This document shows positions 36,210-45,492 of a stretch of DNA of 64,000 nt, piece after piece. A program made the translations under genes and the position numbers. Each line of letters opens with the position of its first letter. The stretch's first letter is position 1. The notes beneath the pieces are model-generated. The model was not told the DNA's origin. It ran no database searches and was given only the letters and a program-made list of their open reading frames with translations. The stretch is from Pirellulales bacterium (GTDB taxonomy: Bacteria > Planctomycetota > Planctomycetia > Pirellulales > JANQPP01): the NCBI GenBank assembly GCA_028289405.1, contig JANQPP010000071.1:1-64000 (forward strand), read 5' to 3'.

Positions 36210-38528
36210 GTGAATTCGGCTATAAAAGGCAGACGGGATCGCAGCGAAGGATTCGAAAAAGACTCGGCGGTTGCGAGAAGCGAGTTGGTACGTGCTTCCG
36301 CATTTCATTGGATGCATTGGATCATTATTTCACTGCCAATTCTGCTGACTTTTTTTGCCTGGAGTTACACGAAATCGCAGCTCGAAGCTCGGACAAAAAA
36401 TCAGTTCGAGCGAGAAACCGAGCAGGTCGTGGAACTCATCTTGGAGCGGATGAAGAAATATGAAGACGCCCTTTGGGGTGGCGTAGCACTCGTCGGGACA
36501 CTGGGGGGTGACATTGACTATGATTCCTGGAAAAACTACGCCAATAGCATCGAGCTCGAGCAAAAATACCCGGGAATTAACGGCATTGGTGTCATCCACG
36601 CACTAACTGAAGGCGAACTTCCTCCGTATCTCGCCGCGCAAAGGCAGCTCCGCCCGGACTACCACATACACCCAGCCCGCGAAGCCAGCGACTTCTACCC
36701 TATTTCATATATCATCCCCGTCGAAGGAAATGAGCGGGCGGTTGGGCTGGATATAGCCCATGAAACCAACCGCCGGACAGCGGTACGCAAGGCTCGCGAT
36801 TCCGGCGAAGCCCGGATTACGGGCCCCATCACATTGGTACAGGACAGCAGCAAGACTCCCGGGTTTCTTCTTTACGCGCCGTACTATGAGGGCGGGAAAC
36901 CTGCAAATGTTCAAGAGCGGCGGTCACGGTTCTCGGGAATGATCTACGCGCCGTTCGTGGTTAAGAAGCTCATGCGCGACGTGTTGGAGAAGGAACGGCG
37001 GCACGTGGGCATCCGTTTGGTCGACGGAGAAGACACGCTTTACGATGAACACGTCAGCACGGAACCGGATTATGATCCCGATCCCCTTTTTCGACATGAG
37101 ATGGAAATCCCGGTTTATGGAAGAACTTGGACCTTTGACATCTGGAGTACGCAGTCCTTTCGAAGAGCCGCGGCAAACCACTTGCCATTAACGATTCTCA
37201 TCAGCGGCCTGGCGATCGATGGGCTTTTGGTCCTGCTTTTCTTTTCGATTTCCCGGGCGTCCCAGAAAGCCTTGCGTTATGCGGATTCAATGACTTTTCA
37301 ACTCGAATCCAACGCGGAAAAGCTCCGGCGCCACCAAGAGCTACTAGCCCTACATGCCCAACAGTTGAAAGAATCAAACAGAGCACTTGAACGCTCGGAA
37401 AAACGATTTCGCGCGACTCTTGAATCTTCTCCCACGGCGATGATTTTGGTTAGCCATGAGGGGAAAGTCGTGCTCATGAACACCGAAGTGGAGAAGTTGT
37501 TTGGCTATTCACGCGGGGAACTCTTGGGAAAGCCCATCGAGACCCTCGTTCCAGAAAGATTTCGGCAGAATCACCCGCATCAACGCGACAGTTTTTTTGC
37601 GAATCCGTCCGTTCGTCGAATGGGTGGTGGCCGCGACCTGACCGCACTACGTAAAGATGGCAGTGAACTTTATGTCGAGATCGGTCTCAATCCCGTGGAA
37701 ACCGAAGAAGGCCGGTTCGTCCTGTGCGCGATTGTCGATGTCACGGGGCGGAAGCGTTCGGAGAAGCGAATGCGGAAGGCCAACCGCGCGCTCGCGCAAA
37801 GCAACTCGGAACTTCAGCAATTCGCCTACGTCGCTTCTCATGACTTGCAGGAACCCTTGCGGAAGATTTCGGCCTATGCTCAGCTTCTACGCGAGGAATA
37901 CGGCCAACAACTGGACGAAGAAGGCCGGCAGTATCTGAATGTCGTGACCAAAGGGGCAGAACGTCTGAAGGTGCTGATTAGTGACTTGTTATCATTTTCA
38001 CGCATCAACACAAGAGGCAGACCATTGGTTCCCACGGACGCGAATCAATGTCTTCAAGTCGCTCTGGAACAACTGGAATTGACTATTGACGAAAATGACG
38101 CCCAGATCACTTGGGACCACTTCCCCTCCGTGCTGGCGGACAGCAGCCAGCTCATTCTGCTATTCCAAAACCTCCTGAAAAACGCCATAAAGTACAAGAG
38201 CGAGGCTACGCCGGAAGTTCATGTCGGCGGACGCGACCTGGGCAAACAATTCGAATTCGCCATTCGCGACAACGGGATTGGCATTGATCCCCAATTCCAT
38301 GAACGGATTTTTCAAATCTTCCAACGTTTGCATAATTCCCGAGAATACAGCGGTACGGGGATCGGATTGGCAAGCTGCAAACGAATCGTCCAGCGTTTTA
38401 ACGGCCAGATGCGCGTGGAGTCCGCATTGGGAGCAGGAAGCACGTTCTATTTCACCTTGAACAAATCCAATTGCGAGAAACGCCATCATGACGGAACGGA
38501 AAAATTCGACGCCGTTGCAACCAATTGA
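36210..38528 (+). CDS. membrane histidine kinase: CHASE-PAS-HisKA-HATPase
   Basis: A 772-residue sensor kinase. Membrane helix one spans about residues 36-53 and helix two about 325-348. Between them lies an extracytoplasmic CHASE domain with G-I-N-G-I-G-V-I-H and A-V-G-L-D, the type that binds small extracellular ligands. A coiled linker is followed by a PAS domain (400-515, L-E-S-S-P-T-A-M-I-L-V start and G-Y-S-R-G-E-L-L-G-K). The HisKA box is A-S-H-D-L-Q-E-P-L-R with H544, the phytochrome-like subtype, and the HATPase domain runs to about 755 (N box N-L-L-K-N-A-I-K-Y, G2 G-T-G-I-G-L). The next gene, an Rcp1-like receiver, overlaps it by 41 bases and is the probable phosphate acceptor. Confidence 0.93.
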   Translation: MNSAIKGRRDRSEGFEKDSAVARSELVRASAFHWMHWIIISLPILLTFFAWSYTKSQLEARTKNQFERETEQVVELILERMKKYEDALWGGVALVGTLGGDIDYDSWKNYANSIELEQKYPGINGIGVIHALTEGELPPYLAAQRQLRPDYHIHPAREASDFYPISYIIPVEGNERAVGLDIAHETNRRTAVRKARDSGEARITGPITLVQDSSKTPGFLLYAPYYEGGKPANVQERRSRFSGMIYAPFVVKKLMRDVLEKERRHVGIRLVDGEDTLYDEHVSTEPDYDPDPLFRHEMEIPVYGRTWTFDIWSTQSFRRAAANHLPLTILISGLAIDGLLVLLFFSISRASQKALRYADSMTFQLESNAEKLRRHQELLALHAQQLKESNRALERSEKRFRATLESSPTAMILVSHEGKVVLMNTEVEKLFGYSRGELLGKPIETLVPERFRQNHPHQRDSFFANPSVRRMGGGRDLTALRKDGSELYVEIGLNPVETEEGRFVLCAIVDVTGRKRSEKRMRKANRALAQSNSELQQFAYVASHDLQEPLRKISAYAQLLREEYGQQLDEEGRQYLNVVTKGAERLKVLISDLLSFSRINTRGRPLVPTDANQCLQVALEQLELTIDENDAQITWDHFPSVLADSSQLILLFQNLLKNAIKYKSEATPEVHVGGRDLGKQFEFAIRDNGIGIDPQFHERIFQIFQRLHNSREYSGTGIGLASCKRIVQRFNGQMRVESALGAGSTFYFTLNKSNCEKRHHDGTEKFDAVATN

Positions 38529-38958
38529 AATTCTATTGATCGAGGATGATGACGACGACGTCTTGCTAATGAAAAAAACTTTTGAACGCGATCGAATATT
38601 CAATCATATTCACCGCGTGGAAGATGGCATTGAAGCCATGGAATTTCTGCGGCGTGAAGGAAAATTCGCCGATGCCGTTCGCCCCGATCTCATCCTGTTG
38701 GACTTGAACATGCCGCGCAAGGATGGCCGGCAGGTCCTTAAAGAAATCAAGGACGACTCGGATTTACGGCGAATTCCCGTGATCGTGCTCACCACCTCCG
38801 ACGACGAAAGCGATATCATCGAAAGCTACGAACATCGCGCCAACAGCTATGTCACTAAACCGGTTGATCTGATTCAATTCAGGGAGGCTTTGAAAACGAT
38901 CAAAGAATATTGGTTCAGCGTCGTCAAGCTTCCGTCGGCGGGATCGAACAGGAAGTAA
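38488..38958 (+). CDS. Rcp1-like stand-alone receiver
   Basis: A 156-residue receiver of the Rcp1 type that typically partners with phytochrome-like kinases. It has the long acidic run E-D-D-D-D-D at 19-24, acceptor D72 in L-L-D-L-N-M-P-R-K-D-G and K124 in V-T-K-P-V-D. The insertion R-R-E-G-K-F-A-D-A-V-R-P before the D72 strand is a hallmark of the subfamily. Its start lies inside the 3' end of the CHASE kinase gene (41-base overlap), a strong sign that the two form one signalling pair. Confidence 0.93.
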   Translation: MTERKNSTPLQPIEILLIEDDDDDVLLMKKTFERDRIFNHIHRVEDGIEAMEFLRREGKFADAVRPDLILLDLNMPRKDGRQVLKEIKDDSDLRRIPVIVLTTSDDESDIIESYEHRANSYVTKPVDLIQFREALKTIKEYWFSVVKLPSAGSNRK

Positions 38959-39025
38959 CCGCCGATTGCCGTATCCGTCAGACTATCATCTCTCTTGCTT
39001 GCAGCATTCCGTTGCCCTCGGGAAA

Positions 39026-39856
39026 TCAGTCTTCCCGCTCGGATTCGGGTAGTTGTAGCAACTCCGGATCCAGTGAGACGGAGATCCCCTCCTTGGGAAT
39101 CGGCTCTTTCAGCGTCCACAAAATGGCCTGAGTCACCAGGCGTTGATACTCGGCTAGCTCCCAGTTGCGGTGAAAATGGAGGCAGACGAATCCGAACGAC
39201 CGCCCGCCATCGGGCCGGGGCCAGGCCCAACACGCGGTTTCAGTCTCTCCTTCGATGGTCGTCTGCAACAGCGGCTGAAGTTGTTCACGGTCGGATAGAA
39301 AATCGAGCTGGTAGTAAAACTCGTCGTTCACGCGAAAATCCGTGATGCCACGCGTGATGGGATGATCCTTGTCCACCACTCGTAGATCTTGCTCCCCGAC
39401 CATCCACTTGCGCTGAGGGCCGCCGCGTGTTCCTCCCAGCAACCGCAACTGCCCCGGGATGTATTTGGCTTCCTTCGCTCCCACCGCCCAGTGCAGCGCC
39501 ACGATGCCCCCACCGCGCTCGGCAAGCCGCAGTAATGCCTCGTAACGGCGAGAGTCCATCTGCATCCAGCGGGCGCCCTGGGTGACATACAACACCACGC
39601 CATCCGCTTTTTCCAGGAGGATCGGCCCCTCAAGCCACGGCTCATCCGCACTAAGTTCAACCGTCTTGATGTGAGAAAACGGCTGCATCAGGTGCGACAT
39701 GATGCGGACGCCCGCCATGAATTCGTGCGTTTCGGGCCGATGGCCATCCGGCCCTTGCCCAATCAGGAGTAACGTTTTCTCCTCGCCTTGCGCGGAAGAG
39801 TAAAACAAGGTCGCGAACATCACGCTGAGGAAAATTCTAGCGGAAGGACAAAGCAT
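39026..39856 (-). CDS. secreted ThuA-like domain protein
   Basis: A 276-residue protein of the ThuA-like (trehalose utilisation type, class I glutamine amidotransferase-like) fold. A signal peptide covers roughly residues 1-25 (I-F-L-S-V-M-F-A-T-L-F-Y, then S-A-Q-G). The mature part shows A-D-G-V-V-L-Y, G-G-G-I-V-A-L-H-W-A-V-G-A and the family pattern D-H-P-I-T-R-G-I followed by D-E-F-Y-Y. The start is ATG 39856, with GGGAG nine bases upstream, rather than GTG 39877. ThuA-like proteins are abundant in Planctomycetota, often next to dehydrogenases or DUF1549 proteins; their activity is unsettled. This copy stands alone. Confidence 0.87.
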   Translation of the reverse strand: MLCPSARIFLSVMFATLFYSSAQGEEKTLLLIGQGPDGHRPETHEFMAGVRIMSHLMQPFSHIKTVELSADEPWLEGPILLEKADGVVLYVTQGARWMQMDSRRYEALLRLAERGGGIVALHWAVGAKEAKYIPGQLRLLGGTRGGPQRKWMVGEQDLRVVDKDHPITRGITDFRVNDEFYYQLDFLSDREQLQPLLQTTIEGETETACWAWPRPDGGRSFGFVCLHFHRNWELAEYQRLVTQAILWTLKEPIPKEGISVSLDPELLQLPESERED

Positions 39857-40049
39857 GAGATCGGCTCCCAGGTTCACTGAGCAAAGCGGAATATCGCGAG
39901 GTACGGATCGGCTTGCAGCGTGTTTCGCTGCACCATATGCCGAGCAAGACTTCAGAGAATACGGCCCTCCGCGGCAAAGTGCAACAAATCAGAACTTTGC
40001 ATTGCAACGATATGCAAGCTGAGCTATCGACTGGCCGCGAATGCTCTGA

Positions 40050-40952
40050 TCAAGATTGCTTCGATTTGTCTACGGACGCGCGGTCCACGAGGAGGACGTT
40101 AGTCGTCAAATCATCGAGGACCTGGCCGTGCAGGCTCTTGGAAGAGAGCTTTTCGCAAATGCGTTCGATTTTTCGGGCGGACTCTGGCAGCTTACCGAGA
40201 TGATAGACTGGTTCGCCACGGCTCACTGCCGGCAACGTGGTCATGCCAATCACGACGCCATCAAATGGTGCCGCAAGCACGTTGCGTTCACGCCCAAGCA
40301 AACTCGTGTTCGTGGCTAGGGCTTCCCCTTCGCGGACAATCTCACCCGGCGTGGACCCATTTGGTCTGTTCAATCACGACTTGAAATGGCAGGGGCTGAT
40401 GCTCTCTCTCGACCATTTTCAGATCCACGAGCACGTTCCGAATACCGCGCAGCGCGGTTTCGACGATACTCGGCTCGACTTTCCACACCTCCCCCCTTCG
40501 ACGATAATGGCGGGGCAACTCGCCTTGCAGGCTTCACGGCGGAGCGCTCCCGCTGGTCCTCGGCCTGCGAGGATGAACTCACAGCCGAAAGTCTTGACTA
40601 AAGACAATACTTCTTCATGGTTAATATCCGCGCGGACATTCGGAAAATTCGTGCGGCGGACAGCGGCGGTGTGCAAGTCGATGCCAAAGTCGGCCCGACC
40701 CACGATTTCAGCAGACCCCCGCACGGTGTGTTTGGTGTCCCGTTGAATGGAATACACAAGAAAATCGACGAACTTTTTTCCTTCCACCTCTTCGCGAATC
40801 TTCAGATTGAAGGCGTGCAACGAGGAAAACCAGGCACCCGTGTCGATCTTGGCCTTCACGCGTTCGATCGATATTTCGGGAAGCGCGACCCATTCCCGCC
40901 AGCCAATGAGTGGACGCTGGACCGACCGCTTTTTGCCCGTCGACGTTCCCAC
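40050..40952 (-). pseudogene. decayed fusion of a RimB-like protease and an M14 deacylase
   Basis: Read leftward, the first 88 or so residues match the RimB/retropepsin-like ATP-dependent zinc protease family (R-P-L-I-G-W-R-E-W-V-A-L-P and K-A-K-I-D-T-G-A-x-x-S-S-L-H-A). After G-S-A-E-I-V-G-R the sequence switches without a break to the middle of a succinylglutamate desuccinylase/aspartoacylase (M14) protein: G-I-D-L-H-T-A-A-V-R-R-T-N-F-P, then G-R-G-P-A-G-A-L-R-R-E-A-C. The frame is lost at a six-C run (40491-40496), where a shift restores G-E-V-W-K-V-E-P. It is lost again near 40350-40358, where about ten residues are missing before T-P-G-E-I-V-R-E-G. The C-terminal end then continues to 40050. 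Normal RimB, M14 and an ATP-grasp RimK gene are often neighbours; here the middle has been deleted. It is certainly non-functional as a deacylase. Confidence 0.85.
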
Positions 40953-40963
40953 GGCGACAGGGG

Positions 40964-42265
40964 TTAAACCTTGAGGGAACGGTTTTTGTATTCGGCGGGA
41001 AGCTCCCGTTCCGTGGGACCGGTGTAGATTTGGCGGGGCCGGTCAATCCGTTTGGTGTCCGAGAAGTGCATCTCCCGCCAATGAGCGATCCAGCCGGGCA
41101 ATCGGCCCATGGCAAACAACACCGTGAACATTTGCACGGGAATGCCAATGGCGCGATAGATCACGCCGGAATAAAAGTCGACGTTTGGATAGAGACGGCG
41201 TTCGACGAAGTAGGGGTCAGAGAGCGCCACTTCTTCCAATTCTTGCGCGATTTCGAATATCGGATCTCGAACGTGCAGCTTCTTCAGGATGCGGTCACAC
41301 GCCGCCTTGATGATCTTCGCGCGCGGATCGTAGTTCTTGTACACACGGTGGCCAAAACCCATGAGCCGGAAGTCATTGTGTTTGTCTTTTGCCATGTTGA
41401 CGTATTTGGCCACGTCACCGCCGTCATTTTTAATCATCTCTAGCATGGCCACGCAGGCTTCGTTGGCACCGCCATGCAAGGGGCCCCAAAGCGCGCAGAT
41501 CCCTGCGGAGATCGAAGCAAAAAGGTTGGCATCGCTGGAACCGACCATGCGGACGGTCGACGTGCTGCAATTTTGTTCGTGATCCGCATGCACGATCAAC
41601 AGCATATTTAGCGCGTCCACGAATTCTGGATCCGGCTCGAAAGGTTCCGAGGGGACGGCAAACATCATCTGCAAGAAATTCTCGCAGTAGGTGAGATCGT
41701 TCCGTGGATAGATGAACGGCTGTCCGATCGATTTTTTGTAGCTGAAGGCCGCGATCGTCGGCAGCTTTGCCAACAGCCGCACGATGGAAATCTCGACCTG
41801 CTCAGGATCGCGCGGGTTGAGCGAATCCTGATAGAAAGTTGAAAGCGCGCCGACGACCGAACTGAGGATCGCCATGGGATGCGCGTCGCGCGGAAACCCG
41901 TTGTAAAAGCTCCGCATGTCCTCATGCAGCAGCGTGTGCCGCCGCAAGGTATGCCGAAACTGTTCAAGTTGTTGGGTATCGGGAAATTCGCCGTAAATCA
42001 ACAGGTACGTCGTTTCAATGAAGTCGCAATGGGCGGCGATTTCTTCGATCGCGTATCCGCGGTATCTCAAGATGCCTCGCTCACCATCCAGATAGGTGAT
42101 GGCGCTGGTGGCCGCTCCCGTGTTGACGTATCCCTTGTCGAGGGTGATGTGCTTGGTTTGGCTTATCATCCCCGAGATATCAATGGCCCGTTCGCCCTCG
42201 CTCCCCTCCACGATGGGAAATTCGAATTCCTTGCCAGCCACCTGTAACTTGGAAACCTCGCCCAT
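40964..42265 (-). CDS. gltA: citrate synthase
   Basis: A 433-residue enzyme that joins acetyl-CoA and oxaloacetate at the entry of the TCA cycle. The catalytic histidines lie in W-G-P-L-H-G-G-A-N-E and G-F-G-H-R-V-Y-K-N-Y-D-P-R-A, and the N-terminal beta-strand domain with I-T-Y-L-D-G-E-R-G-I-L-R-Y-R-G-Y points to the type I, NADH-sensitive hexameric form. The start is ATG 42265, with AAAGGA upstream; an in-frame extension to 42382 crosses the likely promoter and is not real. A good promoter lies about 80-110 bases upstream. The C-terminal end R-S-L-K-V is 12 bases from the RimB/M14 remnant. Confidence 0.96.
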   Translation of the reverse strand: MGEVSKLQVAGKEFEFPIVEGSEGERAIDISGMISQTKHITLDKGYVNTGAATSAITYLDGERGILRYRGYAIEEIAAHCDFIETTYLLIYGEFPDTQQLEQFRHTLRRHTLLHEDMRSFYNGFPRDAHPMAILSSVVGALSTFYQDSLNPRDPEQVEISIVRLLAKLPTIAAFSYKKSIGQPFIYPRNDLTYCENFLQMMFAVPSEPFEPDPEFVDALNMLLIVHADHEQNCSTSTVRMVGSSDANLFASISAGICALWGPLHGGANEACVAMLEMIKNDGGDVAKYVNMAKDKHNDFRLMGFGHRVYKNYDPRAKIIKAACDRILKKLHVRDPIFEIAQELEEVALSDPYFVERRLYPNVDFYSGVIYRAIGIPVQMFTVLFAMGRLPGWIAHWREMHFSDTKRIDRPRQIYTGPTERELPAEYKNRSLKV

Positions 42266-42599
42266 CGAGGCATTCCTTTCCGCGTTAGAACCCAGTTCAC
42301 CACACGGCCCGCAAGAGGCACGTGGATTGCAATTTACCGTTGGCAGTCTACCCGAGAACCGTCTGTTGGACAATTCTCCCAACTCCCCACATTAACCAGG
42401 ATTCGTTCTTGAGGCGCGGGCCGAATGCCAAACCTTAGCCATCATCGCGGTGGTGCCATGCTGTTTGTCCTTCGCGCAACTCGCGGAATTCCCCGTCGCT
42501 TTGTTGCGGTTCGACGTAGTAGCCGGTAGTATTGCGCAGTCTGGGTGTTTGAGGAAAAGCTGCGATCGTTTGGGTTCGGGAGTATCCGAGGAATTTCTT
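42266..42599. other. divergent intergenic region between gltA and the esterase gene
   Basis: These 334 bases hold the gltA promoter (42345-42373, minus strand) and the ribosome site of the esterase, GAGGAA at 42588-42593, six bases before its ATG. No gene or RNA is seen. Confidence 0.6.
42345..42373 (-). promoter_or_regulatory. putative sigma-70-type promoter of gltA
   Basis: On the minus strand TTGTCC (42373-42368) and TAGACT (42350-42345) are 17 bases apart, with a predicted start near 42338 and a leader of about 70 bases before ATG 42265. It is the best promoter match in the gap. Confidence 0.5.
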
Positions 42600-43328
42600 A
42601 TGAAACGCGTTCATTTGGCACTATTTCTCGCGTTGGTGTGGAACATTGCGGCCTCGTCGGCCCCTGGCGCCAATCCGGGTCAACAAACGCCGAGTTTGCT
42701 CGAATACACGGTCACCCATCGAATCCCGTATTTGCTCTACTTGCCGCCGGGATATGAAGACCAAGATGCCTGGCCGTTGATCCTGTTTCTACATGGGGCA
42801 GGTGAACGAGGAGACGACTTGGAAAAGGTAAAAATCCACGGCCCGCCGAAGCTCATCAGCGAGGGACAAGAATTCGAATTCATCGTGGTTTCCCCCCAAT
42901 GCGCCGCGGAAAAACGCTGGGATGCGGAGTCCCTCTCCCGTTTGCTCCAGGAGATCGAGTCTCAATACAAAGTGGATCCCGACCGGATCTATGTCACCGG
43001 CTTGAGCATGGGAGGGTTTGGGACCTGGAGTCTGGCGCTAGCAAACCCGGAAAAGTTCGCGGCCATCGCCCCGATTTGTGGTGGAGGGGATCGCCAGCGG
43101 ATTCGTCGCTTGCGGAACTTGCCCACTTGGGTGTTCCATGGAGCAAAAGACTCGGTGGTGCCTTTGGAACGGTCCCAGGAACTGGTCGACGCGCTCCAAG
43201 CCTTGGACGCGCCAGTGAAATTCACCGTGTACCCCGAAGCCGAGCACGATTCCTGGACGGAAACGTACAACAACCCCGAACTCTACAAGTGGTTCCTGCA
43301 GCATGAGCGGAGAACGGGGACCGATTGA
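42600..43328 (+). CDS. secreted alpha/beta-hydrolase esterase
   Basis: A 242-residue exported esterase of the phospholipase/carboxylesterase and prolyl-oligopeptidase-like group. A signal peptide covers about residues 1-22 (L-A-L-F-L-A-L-V-W-N-I-A-A). The oxyanion region is L-F-L-H-G-A-G-E-R-G near residue 63, the nucleophile Ser sits in G-L-S-M-G-G-F-G-T-W near 137, the Asp in F-H-G-A-K-D-S-V-V-P, and the His in A-E-H-D-S-W near the C terminus. All triad residues are present. It resembles feruloyl/acetyl-xylan-esterase-type planctomycete proteins; the true substrate is unknown. ATG 42600 is fixed by GAGGAA six bases upstream. Confidence 0.88.
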   Translation: MKRVHLALFLALVWNIAASSAPGANPGQQTPSLLEYTVTHRIPYLLYLPPGYEDQDAWPLILFLHGAGERGDDLEKVKIHGPPKLISEGQEFEFIVVSPQCAAEKRWDAESLSRLLQEIESQYKVDPDRIYVTGLSMGGFGTWSLALANPEKFAAIAPICGGGDRQRIRRLRNLPTWVFHGAKDSVVPLERSQELVDALQALDAPVKFTVYPEAEHDSWTETYNNPELYKWFLQHERRTGTD

Positions 43329-43434
43329 GGGTGCTTTGCCGGCACCGATGCCAGTGATCCAGCAGGGCGATCTTCGCGTGAAGTCTCCAGCGAAGAGTAG
43401 CTGGAAGCTGGCCAAAGAGATCCGCGTGCCTTCA

Positions 43435-45492
43435 TTATCCACCGCTGCTTCGTTCGTCGGCGGCTTCATCGGAATCGTCCGTCTCGTCCTCGTTGGACGC
43501 CGCATCATGCTCCTCGGAGGTCACGCCTTCCGGCGCGGTGGTGGAGGCATCGGGAGCGGCCTCGGAACTTGGTGCGGACGGCGTGGCGGAGGATTGATCG
43601 CTGCTATACGACGGGGTGCGTTCAGTCGTCTTGCTTTGCGTCCGTGATTCTGAAGTACCGGAACCGTTGTCAATAAAGGCCACTTTCAGTCGTTCGATCA
43701 CTTGATCGATCAATTCCGTTAGCAAGCCGTAGGCACGTTCGGTGAACAATCCGGCGGCCAAGCCGAAAAAGGCGCTGGTATAGGGGTTCAGCACGAAAGT
43801 CGTGCCGCCGGGATTCAGCAGGAACACGGCCCGCCCGCTGCGTATCATGAGAAACGTGATCAGTCCCGCCCCCAAGCCAAGTCCGAGGTCCTTGAACGTG
43901 AAGACATTGTCGTCACGCATGGCGGCGATAATCGCGCCAATGCACCCCGCGACGATGACGACGAACGACAGCAGCAGATCACTGCTCTGGTAGCGAATGA
44001 AAAAGACGTGTCGTGCCACCAAGCCCGCGGCGTCCAGATCCCCGGTCGCAGGCGCCGAATCTGAGTCCATACCGATTCGGAGCAGCCGCCGCTTCAGTCC
44101 GTTGAGTGTGTGGCGTTCGGATTCCGCACCGGTGGCGATCAACACGTTGGCGGCGGAGCGAATTTCGTAGAGGCGCTGCAGCTCGCTCTTCGGATCGTTC
44201 GCGGGCGTGGCGTTGGCGTTTTCGCCGGCGGACACGATTCTCTGTTGGGACTCGTCCATCCGGCCTTGAATGTTCGCCACCAACTGCTGCCGCCCCTGAA
44301 CCTCCGAGGCGGCGATCATCGATAGCACCACGCAAGCCAGCATGAACGCGATGACGCAGAGAATCAGTACGTTTTCTTTCGTGAATAGCTCACTGAGGTC
44401 ACGCCACTTGATCGGCTTGCGATACGAGAGCCGCAGCTTGGCTTCGTCCAGCTCGCCGGCCAACCGATCGCGTTCCAGCGACAGTTCTTGTTGAGCGGCT
44501 GCGGCTGCGATCTGGGTGGTGCGCAGTTCCTTCTCAAGTTGGTCCCGTTCATTCCCGAATTGGTTCCGCTGATTCGCGGTCGTCGCCACATCGTCCAGGG
44601 CTTTTTTGAGATCTCGCGAGAGATTCTCGCGTTCGGCTCGGAGTCCGGCGAGTCGCTCTCGGAGTGTCCCAAGTTCATCTAGAACGTCAGGGCTGGGCGC
44701 TTCAATTATTCGTTGTTCGATCTGCTCTTTGAGCTGGGCCAGTTCCTTTTCGCGCGATTCGATTTGCGCGGCCAGTTCCGATTTCTCTTTGGCAAGCTGC
44801 TGGACATACTCACCGCTGGCTTGGCCCAGCCGGGCGTCGAGTAGCGGTTTCCATTCTTCGTACCAATCGGGCGGATCCCCGTGCCAGTAGTCACCCAGCG
44901 GCCCGTCCGCGGACGGATCGATGCTTCGTCCTGGGTTTCCGGGTTTCCCGAAATTCTTGCGGCTCAAAGCCTCGAAATCGCGTGGTGCGGCGTCGTGGGC
45001 GGCGAGTCCTAAGGCGACGAAGGTGTTGGCGGCGCCTTCGGCGGCGGTGCCAGCGGCGATGGCGGCGATTCCGGCGGCGGCCGCTGCGGCGTTGGTGTCG
45101 TGGGCGGCTTCGGCGGCTTCGGCGGTTTCGGCGACGCGGACGGCATAGACGGCGGCGAGGGCGGCGGCGTGGGCGGCTTCGGCTTTGGCGGCTTCGGCGG
45201 CTTCGGCGGCGATGAACAGGTCGTTCTGTTCGAGTTTTTCGCCCTGGGCAAATCGCGAGGCCAGTTTCAACGCGTTCTCAGTCGCTTGGACAACTTCTTC
45301 GCCCGCTTCGCGCAGGACCGGCTGGACGCGACGCGCGCAGCGGACCGCGTACGCCACCAGGGCTCTCCTCGGCAGGGTCCGGAGTTTCTCCTCGGAGGGA
45401 AGACCCGATTTTTCGGGCGCGGAGGGACTCGCCGATGAAGCCATGGCCGGCGTTTTCTTTGTCGCCTTCTTTCCCGATTTCTTCTGGACCAT
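43435..45492 (-). CDS. large membrane protein with Ala-rich helix and coiled coil
   Basis: A 685-residue protein I do not recognise as a named family. The order is a Lys/Ala-rich basic N terminus (1-40), an extremely Ala/Glu-rich stretch with A-E-A-A-E-A-A-K repeats (about 85-150), and a small segment with W-H-G-D-P-P-D-W-Y-E-E-W. A long coiled coil follows (210-370, E-K-E-L-A-Q-L-K-E-Q type heptads), then one membrane helix (about 378-398). A 110-residue loop leads to a hydrophobic region with three more helices (about 505-600). The last 75 residues are acidic and Ser/Thr-rich. It looks like an anchored scaffold with a coiled stalk. ATG 45492 is chosen; ATG 45537 is possible. It is divergent from a small membrane protein gene. 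Confidence 0.7.
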   Translation of the reverse strand: MVQKKSGKKATKKTPAMASSASPSAPEKSGLPSEEKLRTLPRRALVAYAVRCARRVQPVLREAGEEVVQATENALKLASRFAQGEKLEQNDLFIAAEAAEAAKAEAAHAAALAAVYAVRVAETAEAAEAAHDTNAAAAAAGIAAIAAGTAAEGAANTFVALGLAAHDAAPRDFEALSRKNFGKPGNPGRSIDPSADGPLGDYWHGDPPDWYEEWKPLLDARLGQASGEYVQQLAKEKSELAAQIESREKELAQLKEQIEQRIIEAPSPDVLDELGTLRERLAGLRAERENLSRDLKKALDDVATTANQRNQFGNERDQLEKELRTTQIAAAAAQQELSLERDRLAGELDEAKLRLSYRKPIKWRDLSELFTKENVLILCVIAFMLACVVLSMIAASEVQGRQQLVANIQGRMDESQQRIVSAGENANATPANDPKSELQRLYEIRSAANVLIATGAESERHTLNGLKRRLLRIGMDSDSAPATGDLDAAGLVARHVFFIRYQSSDLLLSFVVIVAGCIGAIIAAMRDDNVFTFKDLGLGLGAGLITFLMIRSGRAVFLLNPGGTTFVLNPYTSAFFGLAAGLFTERAYGLLTELIDQVIERLKVAFIDNGSGTSESRTQSKTTERTPSYSSDQSSATPSAPSSEAAPDASTTAPEGVTSEEHDAASNEDETDDSDEAADERSSGG
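45010..45215. repeat. low-complexity GGCGGCTTC-type repeat tract
   Basis: Imperfect short repeats of GGCGGCTTCGGCGG type fill this stretch and encode, on the minus strand, the A-E-A-A-E-A-A tract of the large membrane protein. The same DNA read forward gives G-F-G-G-F-G repeats, a pure shadow. Confidence 0.75.

Noticed and set aside
43329-43347. GGTGC and GCACC after the esterase gene
   Set aside because: A five-pair stem without a U-tract is not a reliable terminator.
45100-45438. Plus-strand frame with G-F-G-G-F-G repeats
   Set aside because: It is the shadow of the Ala/Glu repeat of the minus-strand membrane protein, produced by the same low-complexity DNA.
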